Shown here one piece after another: positions 1 to 5,371 of a stretch of 5,371 nt of DNA. The DNA comes from Bacteroidota bacterium (GTDB lineage Bacteria > Bacteroidota > Bacteroidia > UKL13-3). The stretch covers positions 1-5,371 of the forward strand of contig CANHRW010000144.1 of assembly GCA_947462865.1 (NCBI GenBank), written 5' to 3'. Position 1 is the stretch's first letter, and every line of letters starts with the position of its first letter. Under the pieces are notes generated by a model. The model did not search any database. It had not been told where the DNA came from and saw only the letters and a list, made by a program, of their open reading frames with translations. The position numbers were made by a program, and so were the translations under genes.

Positions 1-571
1 AGGCTGGAAGGGCTTGGTTTTTAGGAAAACGTTTGCGGTTTTCTTCATCAAAACTCCATTTGCCTCCCATTGGTTGGTTACCTTCCATTAACAAGTTAAA
101 AAACTTGCGTTGAGCCATGTAAAAATTGGCTTGTAAGAAACTTTTTTTATTGGTGAAATAGGCCTCTAATTGTTTTGAAGTTAAGAGAAATTGAGGGTTT
201 TCAAACCAAATCAATTGAATATTGAATTGACTGGCTGCTTGCGTTATTCTGGTTTTCAACCAATCGTCATCAGGTTCATAAAAAGCCAATTGGGTAAAAT
301 TTTGCTCTGCCCAATATGCGATTAAATCAGTGATTGAGATAGATTTACTTTCTGAAGCAATGTATTGAACTTGAACTGGCTTCTGTTGCAAATAGGCCTG
401 ATAATATTGCATGGAGGCCCTGTGCAAGACCAATTTTTGTTTGTGAAAATGCAATTGGGTAAAAAACAACTCCTCTTCAACTAAGGCAACTGAATTTATA
501 TTTTCGGGCAGTTCTTCAAACAACTGATTGGGAAATACAACTAATAGCTTTTCTGGGGATGTATGGCTCAC
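1..571 (-). CDS. Cryptochrome/photolyase-related protein (DPRP family), N-terminal part, cut by left edge
   Basis: The open frame runs from a GTG start at 569-571 to the left edge, giving 190 residues of a protein usually about 500 long. Residues 8-20 (KLLVVFPNQLFEE) form the first strand and loop of the Rossmann-like antenna domain. HFHKQKLVLHRASM (about 41-54) and the stretch FENPQFLLT (123-131) to ANFYMAQRKFFNLLMEG (148-164) and GGKWSFDEENRKRFP (169-183) follow the order typical of the DPRP/PhrB group (PF04244). Known members include prokaryotic (6-4) photolyases that bind FAD and a [4Fe-4S] cluster and repair UV photoproducts in DNA. The FAD and cluster domains would lie in the missing part, so repair activity cannot be confirmed here. 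GTG is the only plausible start: an in-frame TAA lies three codons upstream (578-580) and no ATG comes before the conserved first strand. No Shine-Dalgarno or clear promoter is visible upstream. It is divergent from the di-heme operon. Confidence 0.88.
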   Translation of the reverse strand, partial: MSHTSPEKLLVVFPNQLFEELPENINSVALVEEELFFTQLHFHKQKLVLHRASMQYYQAYLQQKPVQVQYIASESKSISITDLIAYWAEQNFTQLAFYEPDDDWLKTRITQAASQFNIQLIWFENPQFLLTSKQLEAYFTNKKSFLQANFYMAQRKFFNLLMEGNQPMGGKWSFDEENRKRFPKNQALPA

Positions 572-677
572 TAACTTTTAACAGCCAATCAATCATTTAG
601 TTTTTTTGGCATACTCAAACAAGTATTGTGTTTATTTATGAAAAATTGTTTTAACGCTTATTTGAATGGTTCACTTT

Positions 678-696
678 AATTAAAAATTATTTAATT
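678..696. repeat. AT-only inverted repeat over the -33 element
   Basis: AATTAAA (678-684) and TTTAATT (690-696) form a perfect 7-5-7 inverted repeat whose right arm runs into the TTG -33 element at 695-697. It could be an operator or simply the AT-rich upstream DNA usual for Bacteroidota promoters. Because it contains only A and T, chance symmetry is quite possible. Confidence 0.3.
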
Positions 697-724
697 GATT
701 AGAATAGTTCTAAATTTACCTTTG
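695..724 (+). promoter_or_regulatory. Bacteroidota-type promoter of the di-heme/Rieske/porin operon
   Basis: TTG at 695-697 is followed, after exactly 19 bases, by TACCTTTG at 717-724. This is a full match to the Bacteroidota primary sigma consensus TTG-N(about 19)-TAnnTTTG. Transcription would be expected to begin a few bases after 724, close to 729-732, which is at or just before the ATG at 732. The transcript would then have almost no 5' leader. No other full TAnnTTTG match was seen in this intergenic region on either strand. Confidence 0.75.
699..713. promoter_or_regulatory. Candidate operator: palindrome in the promoter spacer
   Basis: TTAGAATAGTTCTAA is a perfect 6-3-6 palindrome centred on 706, lying wholly between the -33 and -7 elements, where a bound repressor would block RNA polymerase. 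Aligned with the Bacillus PerR box (TTATAATnATTATAA) it matches 11 of 14 defined positions, and with the Fur box (TGATAATnATTATCA) 9 of 14. Its left part also resembles a DtxR-type half (TTAGGTTAG, 7 of 9). Which regulator family binds it, if any, is inference. Confidence 0.4.
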
Positions 725-731
725 TAAGGTA

Positions 732-1949
732 ATGAAACATAAAATACTGTTTGTTTTAGCATTGAGTGTATTGGTCAGCTATTTCATAGCTTGTGAAAAA
801 TTAATGCCAAAAAATCCGGCAGCCGACCAAGTGATGGATATTCCATTGAATGGGTTAACACCTGCTCAATACCAATTGTTTATTGAAGGAGATCATGAAT
901 TTGAACAAACCTACACCTCCGAAACAGGATTGGGGCCTATTTTTGTATCAACATCTTGTATCAGTTGCCATTCCGGAGACAACAAAGGTCACCCATTTTC
1001 AGCCTTGACACGATTTGGTCAGGCTGACACTAACGGCAACCAGTTTTTGGATATGGGGGCACCGCAATTACAAAACAGGGCACTTCCTGGTTATACCCCA
1101 GAATTGATACCCAATGGTGCAACTTTTTCAAAGTTCATTGCTCCAATAACTGCTGGTGTAGGCTTCTTAGAATTGGTGAGTGACGCCGATATTTTAGCAT
1201 TGGCTGATCCAAATGATGCCAATTCTGATGGAATTTCAGGTGTACCCAATTGGAATACCCTTCCAAACTGGGTTAAGCCTGCTTCTCATGCTATCTCAAA
1301 GAATGGCAAGTACATCTGTAGATTTGGAAGAAAAGCCAGTACTTATAATTTACACCAACAAACTGTATCAGCGTTTAACAATGATATGGGAGTAACTTCA
1401 TTTTTTTTACCCAATAATCCAACAAACCATTTAGCAGGAACAAACCCAATTCCAGATGGAGACCCAGAGGTTGATAATAAAACAATTAATGCTACCATAA
1501 TTTATTTACAAGCTTTACAAGCGCCTATTCAACGCAATCAACAAGATGAACAAGTAAAAAAAGGCAAAGATTTATTTGTAAGTATTGGTTGTGAATCTTG
1601 TCATAAACAAACATTAAAAACAGGACCTTCAGCAATTGCACCTTTAAATCAAGTGGAATTTCACCCTTACACTGATTTATTGTTGCACGACATGGGACCC
1701 GAACTCAATGACAATTATACAGAAGGGTCTGCATTGGTCTCTGAATGGAGAACAACACCACTTTGGGGGTTAGGATTAGCTGCAAATGCACAAGGCCAAA
1801 AAGTTTATTTATTGCACGATGGCAGAGCAAGAAGTATAGAAGAAGCTATTGAATATCACGGAGGTGAAGGCAGCAATAGCAGAAGCAAATTTCAACAATT
1901 AAGCCAACTAGAAAAACTAGCCATTATTCAATTTTTAAATTCCTTGTAA
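732..1949 (+). CDS. Di-heme cytochrome c lipoprotein, DHOR/DUF1111 family (putative peroxidase or 'thiol oxidoreductase')
   Basis: This 405-residue protein is of normal length for the di-heme oxidoreductase family (PF06537, COG3488), relatives of bacterial cytochrome c peroxidase and MauG. It begins with a lipoprotein-like signal ending FIAC, with Cys21 the likely lipidated residue, so it should be anchored in the cell envelope facing the periplasm. Two heme c sites are seen: CISCH at 76-80 and CESCH at 287-291. Family hallmarks are GLGPIF just before the first heme (66-71), the acidic DANSDGISG loop (162-170) that may bind calcium, RFGRKA (197-202), YTDLLLHDMGPEL (313-325) and LHDGRARSIEEAIEYHGGEG (361-380). 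Met321 is a possible axial ligand of the second heme, by analogy only. The ATG at 732 is chosen because the signal sequence starts there. It is first in an operon with a Rieske protein one base downstream. Substrate and direction of electron flow are unknown; some DHOR genes elsewhere sit beside imelysin-type iron genes, but none is visible here. Confidence 0.9.
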   Translation: MKHKILFVLALSVLVSYFIACEKLMPKNPAADQVMDIPLNGLTPAQYQLFIEGDHEFEQTYTSETGLGPIFVSTSCISCHSGDNKGHPFSALTRFGQADTNGNQFLDMGAPQLQNRALPGYTPELIPNGATFSKFIAPITAGVGFLELVSDADILALADPNDANSDGISGVPNWNTLPNWVKPASHAISKNGKYICRFGRKASTYNLHQQTVSAFNNDMGVTSFFLPNNPTNHLAGTNPIPDGDPEVDNKTINATIIYLQALQAPIQRNQQDEQVKKGKDLFVSIGCESCHKQTLKTGPSAIAPLNQVEFHPYTDLLLHDMGPELNDNYTEGSALVSEWRTTPLWGLGLAANAQGQKVYLLHDGRARSIEEAIEYHGGEGSNSRSKFQQLSQLEKLAIIQFLNSL

Positions 1950-1950
1950 A

Positions 1951-2391
1951 ATGGAACGTGCAACCTTTATTAAAAACTGTGGCAAATTGTGCTTAGGAAG
2001 TTTGATTGCAGCTTCTTTATTAGAGTCTTGTGCAGGTAATTACTACGCAGCAACATCTGTTTCAAACAACCTCATTCAACTCAAAAAAACTGAGTTCATT
2101 CAATTAAAAAATGGGGTTGAAACTTACCGGAAATTTGTTTTGATAAAAGCTGATCATTTGCAATTTCCAATTTGTGTGTATCAAATTAACCAAACTGAAT
2201 ACACAGCATTGTACATGGAGTGTACACATAAAAGTTGTGAGTTAACTCCCCATGGCGATTATTTAATTTGCCCTTGTCATGGAAGCGAATTTAGCAATGC
2301 AGGTAAAGTACAAAACCCACCAGCAGAAGCCGATCTACACAATTTTAAAATCAAAACAGACCATGAGAACATCTACATTTATCTTGCATAA
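1951..2391 (+). CDS. Small exported Rieske 2Fe-2S protein (lipoprotein-like)
   Basis: This 146-residue protein carries a complete Rieske cluster site: Cys91 and His93 in CTHKSC, and Cys107 and His110 in CPCHGSEF. The extra Cys96 and Cys109 sit where the redox-active disulfide of bc1 and b6f Rieske proteins lies, so a high-potential cluster is likely. GKVQNPPAEADL (118-129) matches the usual proline-containing loop after the second motif. The N-terminus is hydrophobic (about 13-24) and ends LLESC, with Cys27 a possible lipidation site although Glu at -2 is unusual; it could instead be a membrane anchor. The segment RATFIK looks like a Tat motif that has lost the second arginine. The fold is too short for a dioxygenase alpha subunit, and no cytochrome b gene is near, so a bc1 complex is not indicated. 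The start follows the upstream stop by one base with no Shine-Dalgarno, implying coupled translation. Its likely partner is the di-heme protein encoded upstream. Confidence 0.92.
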   Translation: MERATFIKNCGKLCLGSLIAASLLESCAGNYYAATSVSNNLIQLKKTEFIQLKNGVETYRKFVLIKADHLQFPICVYQINQTEYTALYMECTHKSCELTPHGDYLICPCHGSEFSNAGKVQNPPAEADLHNFKIKTDHENIYIYLA

Positions 2392-3595
2392 AAGCCTCTA
2401 TATTTTTGTTTTGCTATTTCCTTGTTGGGTCTATGCACAAGCTAACACGACATTGTTAAATGATACTGCTAAGATGAAACTCAACATGGATGCAGTATAC
2501 AATCGACCTTTCTTAACTGCTTCAAAATTACCTGTTGCCATAGGGGGTTATTTAGAAGCCAATTCTCAGTATGGTTTAGGAAATAATTACTTAGAGGGCT
2601 TGCATTTTCAAATGCGAAGAATGACCATTTTTTTATCAAGCTCTGTAGCCAAAAAAATTAAATTCTTTTCTGAATTAGAATTTGAAGAAGGCACAAGAAA
2701 AATAAATTTAGAATTCTGTGCGCTTGATTTTGAGATGCATCCTTTGCTTAATTTACGAGGAGGAATCTTGCTTAATCCAATTGGTGCATTCAATCAAAAC
2801 CATGATGGACCTCGTTGGGATTTTATAGACAGACCACTCGTTGCAACAGGCATTATTCCAACAACATTGAGTAATGTAGGTATGGGGTTTAATGGCAAAT
2901 ATTTTAGCAGAAACTGGATTTTGGGTTATGAAATGTATTTAACCAATGGCTTTGACCATAAAATTATAGACAATGAAGAAGGCAGAACTTCATTGAATGC
3001 TGGAAAACAAGACTTAAACAAATTTACAAGGAGTAGCAATGGCATGCCCTTGTTTTCTGGAAAAATTGCTATTCGAAACAGAAATATAGGCGAACTAGGT
3101 ATAAGTTACATGGGTGGAGTTTATAACAATTGGCGAAACAATAGAATTGTCATAGACAAACAAAGACAATTGCATGTATTTGCAATAGATTTTGCAAGTT
3201 CACTATTCAAAAACAAATTAAATATTCAAGGTGAAATGGCTCAGATTTGGGTAGATGTTCCAGATAATTTTTCAGAACAATATGGCAATAAACAAATGGG
3301 TGTTTATATGGATGTTATTTATACCCTGTTACAACAACAAATTTTAGGTTGGGATAAAGCTAAATTGAACCTTGGTTTAAGGGCCGAATACATAGATTAT
3401 AATATAGGTAAATTCAAAGAAAACAATACTAAAATTGGAGACGATTTATTGGCATTTGTTCCTTGCATTGCTTTCAGACCCAATGGTACAAGCGTTGTTA
3501 GACTCAATTATAGAATTGAACAAGCCCATGATTTATTAAACAATCCGCCTACCCCTGCAAGGTCTATTCAATTTGGCTTTAGTAGCTATTTTTAG
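2363..3595 (+). CDS. Outer-membrane beta-barrel, OprO/OprP-like porin
   Basis: The predicted protein has 410 residues. It opens with a type I signal peptide whose likely cleavage is after VYA (residue 25, before QA); the Cys at 21 follows a proline and is not a lipobox. The mature part has a GGYLEANSQYG-type first strand and many alternating amphipathic strands, such as FQMRRMTIFLSSSV, IKFFSELEFEEG, LNLRGGILLNPIG and WILGYEMYLTNGF. It ends in FGFSSYF, with the C-terminal Phe of outer-membrane barrels. This pattern and the conserved HDGPRWDFIDRPLV-like region resemble phosphate-selective porin O/P relatives (PF07396) in Bacteroidota. Substrate specificity cannot be read, so 'phosphate-selective' should not be assumed. 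The frame is open from an ATG at 2279, but the ATG at 2363 is preferred because the signal peptide begins there. With that start it overlaps the Rieske gene by 29 bases, which suggests coupled expression. Its stop (TAG, 3593-3595) overlaps the stop of the convergent nuclease gene. Confidence 0.8.
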   Translation: MRTSTFILHKSLYIFVLLFPCWVYAQANTTLLNDTAKMKLNMDAVYNRPFLTASKLPVAIGGYLEANSQYGLGNNYLEGLHFQMRRMTIFLSSSVAKKIKFFSELEFEEGTRKINLEFCALDFEMHPLLNLRGGILLNPIGAFNQNHDGPRWDFIDRPLVATGIIPTTLSNVGMGFNGKYFSRNWILGYEMYLTNGFDHKIIDNEEGRTSLNAGKQDLNKFTRSSNGMPLFSGKIAIRNRNIGELGISYMGGVYNNWRNNRIVIDKQRQLHVFAIDFASSLFKNKLNIQGEMAQIWVDVPDNFSEQYGNKQMGVYMDVIYTLLQQQILGWDKAKLNLGLRAEYIDYNIGKFKENNTKIGDDLLAFVPCIAFRPNGTSVVRLNYRIEQAHDLLNNPPTPARSIQFGFSSYF

Positions 3596-5371
3596 TTACC
3601 GCCCTCAAAAAGCAATACGTCATCTAACCTATATAAAGTATTTGAACCCGTTTGTGTAAAACGGATATACAAACAAGAGCATTTGCCAATACTACCAGTA
3701 GAACTTACACTGTGCCAGCTTGCAGAACCTGTTCCTGTAGGTAAAAGTGTCAAAGAAACAGGGTTGTAATTGATGCCATTGCAACTGGTTTCCAATAAAA
3801 AATCAGCGCCATTTGCCGCCAAAGTTGATTTGTACAAACCAAATTGCAAGGTTGGATTATTCATATTTAAGGTGTTCATTCCTGAAATAACAAAATTCTT
3901 ACCTGGTGTATTTGTAAAAAACACATTTGCATTTCCTGAGGCATTCATGTAACCCGAGGAAGGGCTTGTATTTCTAATATCGGCAGTACCTGAAAAACTC
4001 AACTGTGAACTGTTGAACTTTTGATTGGAAATGGCAGTTGTGCTTGTTACCTTGCCCATACTCTCGTAAAAAACAGATTTGTTGCTACCACAATTACACA
4101 GGTTCATCATAGAGGTGTTGGGTATGCTGCCATCCGTTTTGTAATTGATTTGAGCCCCCGAATTGGTAAACGGAAAAATGCTGTAATAGTAAGCAGTATT
4201 GGTTTTTAAATTCAACAAGGTTTTGCTTTGGTAGCCAGGTAAAACCACCACCGAACTTGAATCGTTTGCTGCTGGAATACCATCAACAGGAAGCAAATTA
4301 GCCTGATTGGCTTGTTGTGTAATTTTTATCAAATAGCCATCGGGTAAAACACCTGTTAAAGGATCGGTCCATTCTAAATGAAAATTATTTAAATTGAGTG
4401 CTCTGCCTGAAAAACTGCTAGGGTAAGCACTTGGTTCTGACTTCACAAGCGTGTTGGTAATGGTATATTTGTACCAATTTGAAGTGGTACTGGCTGCATC
4501 ATTGTCTATGGCTGTTACTTTCACATAAATACTTGAACTCACCTGAGCCGGAATGGGGTTGATGCTTTTGAAGGTATTGCCACTCACCCATTGCATCACA
4601 ATATTGTTGTTGAGCTGAAGACTGTCTGTGCCCCATTGTACAAAGGCATTTGTTACCGTGCCATCATCTGTAATGGTAGCAGAAATTGAAACAGTATCCA
4701 TTTGGGTTGGACTGGAATTTGAAAAAGTAATGCCAGAAATAGTTGGAGGAACTGCGCATACACTCCCACCCCAAACCATGCATACATATTCAGGATGGTC
4801 AACAAAGGGGTTGCGGTTGCGTTGAGGCGTTTGGTAATAAATGGCATTGTTTCGGTTAATCTCTTTTTGACTTACGGGATCGTTTTTATGCCAAGTGAGC
4901 AACATGTTCAAAAACCAGGGTTTAAAATCGTATGTTAGCGTATCAATGACGTTTTTGGCCTCAGTTGTTGGGTAATTTTTAGCCCAAGTTCCTATATCAT
5001 CCATGTAGCGGGTTGCCATGTATAAATAGGCCCTGGCAAAATCTCCTTTGTATTCGTTAATGGGTTCAAAAACTATACCCGTATAACCAGAAACCGAACA
5101 AGGACCCACCTTACTACCATTGCTTGAAACCCATGTTGGGCTTGAACTCTGCCCCAAAGGGTAATTACTTTTTTTGTTATTTACAAATTGGTCGGCAGGA
5201 AACAAATGGTGCAAGTCGGAGTATTGCGGGTTGGCAGCGTTATCAAAGCCGCCCCACCAAGAATTGGGCATGCAATGTTCACGGGCATAACAGTCGCCTT
5301 CAGCAGCAGCAGTGCCACATTGGTTGGTGTATATTTTAAAATAGTAATTGGGCGTACTTCCAGGTTTGTCA
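3592..5371 (-). CDS. Secreted endonuclease I family nuclease with C-terminal beta-sandwich domains, N-terminus cut by right edge
   Basis: The frame stays open to the right edge, giving 592 residues without the N-terminal signal. Numbered from the edge, residues 1-205 are an endonuclease I domain (PF04231, EndA/Vvn type): EGDCYAREH (24-32), SDLHHLFPADQFVNN, SNGSKVG, GIVFEPINEYKGDFARAYLYMATRYM and NNAIYYQTPQRNRNPFVDHPEYV. By analogy with Vvn, His32 is the general base and Glu31 with Asn69 the metal ligands of the beta-beta-alpha-metal site; the family cuts DNA and sometimes RNA without sequence specificity outside the cell. Behind it lie an Ig-like domain (about 207-308), a fibronectin-III-like domain (about 311-421, with LEWTDPLTGVLPDGYLIKI) and a jelly-roll-like module (about 433-590, FYESMG to LYRLDDVLLFEGG). 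The protein ends at EGGN with no type IX secretion tail. The Met at 5269-5271 lies inside the catalytic motif and is not the start. Likely roles are nutrient DNA degradation or clearing extracellular DNA. Confidence 0.9.
   Translation of the reverse strand, partial: DKPGSTPNYYFKIYTNQCGTAAAEGDCYAREHCMPNSWWGGFDNAANPQYSDLHHLFPADQFVNNKKSNYPLGQSSSPTWVSSNGSKVGPCSVSGYTGIVFEPINEYKGDFARAYLYMATRYMDDIGTWAKNYPTTEAKNVIDTLTYDFKPWFLNMLLTWHKNDPVSQKEINRNNAIYYQTPQRNRNPFVDHPEYVCMVWGGSVCAVPPTISGITFSNSSPTQMDTVSISATITDDGTVTNAFVQWGTDSLQLNNNIVMQWVSGNTFKSINPIPAQVSSSIYVKVTAIDNDAASTTSNWYKYTITNTLVKSEPSAYPSSFSGRALNLNNFHLEWTDPLTGVLPDGYLIKITQQANQANLLPVDGIPAANDSSSVVVLPGYQSKTLLNLKTNTAYYYSIFPFTNSGAQINYKTDGSIPNTSMMNLCNCGSNKSVFYESMGKVTSTTAISNQKFNSSQLSFSGTADIRNTSPSSGYMNASGNANVFFTNTPGKNFVISGMNTLNMNNPTLQFGLYKSTLAANGADFLLETSCNGINYNPVSLTLLPTGTGSASWHSVSSTGSIGKCSCLYIRFTQTGSNTLYRLDDVLLFEGGN

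Noticed and set aside
611..631. Minus-strand promoter for the photolyase gene (CAAAC near 616-620, read as GTTTG on the minus strand).
   Set aside because: The TA is four rather than two bases from TTTG, so it does not match TAnnTTTG, and no supporting -33 element was evident.
1213..1395. 60-codon plus-strand frame inside the di-heme gene.
   Set aside because: It is wholly contained in a well-supported gene in another frame and shows no domain or signal; it is a shadow.
2279..2362. Upstream ATG that would lengthen the porin by 28 residues.
   Set aside because: The extra residues are polar and lie inside the Rieske coding region, whereas the ATG at 2363 begins a proper signal peptide.
2608..2793. 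61-codon minus-strand frame opposite the porin gene.
   Set aside because: It is antisense to a convincing barrel-coding region, with no recognisable motif or start context.
732..3595. Interpretation of the operon as part of a bc1-type complex.
   Set aside because: There is no cytochrome b gene, and the heme protein is a DHOR-family di-heme protein rather than cytochrome c1.
3585..3613. Possible bidirectional terminator: GC..TTTTT paired with AAAAAGC at the convergent junction.
   Set aside because: The stem has only two G-C pairs and five A-T pairs, with a two-base bulge and a 13-base loop; it is too weak to call a terminator.
5269..5271. ATG as the start of the nuclease gene.
   Set aside because: The frame continues upstream to the window edge and encodes EGDCYAREH just before this codon, which is the conserved catalytic region of endonuclease I.
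3770..5339. Several short frames of 60-71 codons opposite or overlapping the nuclease gene (for example 4021-4209, 4628-4825, 4653-4847 and 5124-5339).
   Set aside because: All lie within the continuous nuclease reading frame and their translations have no recognisable features.

Overview
The window is AT-rich and looks like chromosomal DNA from a member of the Bacteroidota. Three things support this: a promoter of the Bacteroidota type (TTG, 19 bases, TAnnTTTG), the absence of convincing Shine-Dalgarno sequences ahead of the starts, and protein types that are common in that phylum (a DPRP-type photolyase, a di-heme lipoprotein, an OprP-like barrel, and an endonuclease I with added beta-sandwich domains). 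Genus cannot be told from the sequence.

Layout. Positions 1-571, minus strand: the first 190 codons of a cryptochrome/photolyase-related protein, whose 3' part lies beyond the left edge. Positions 572-731: a 160-base divergent intergenic region. It holds one strong promoter reading right, a perfect 15-base palindrome in the promoter spacer, and an AT-only inverted repeat overlapping the -33 element. Positions 732-3595, plus strand: a tight three-gene operon coding for a di-heme cytochrome c lipoprotein of the DHOR (DUF1111, 'thiol oxidoreductase') family, a small exported high-potential Rieske 2Fe-2S protein, and a 410-residue outer-membrane porin-like barrel. The first two genes are one base apart and the second and third overlap by 29 bases. 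Positions 3592-5371, minus strand: a large secreted endonuclease I with Ig-like, fibronectin-III-like and jelly-roll-like domains behind it; its N-terminus lies beyond the right edge. Its stop codon overlaps that of the porin gene.

How the genes may work together. The three plus-strand genes are the most interesting part. A di-heme c-type protein and a disulfide-type Rieske protein, both predicted to sit outside the inner membrane, are co-transcribed with an outer-membrane channel. This reads as a self-contained cell-envelope redox module: the porin could bring in a substrate, and the di-heme and Rieske proteins could pass electrons from or to it. The substrate is unknown. The operator-like palindrome resembles a Fur/PerR-family 7-1-7 box, which would suit iron or peroxide control, but this is inference from one site. 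The flanking photolyase and nuclease show no functional link to the operon.

No RNA genes, CRISPR arrays, insertion sequences or convincing intrinsic terminators were seen.
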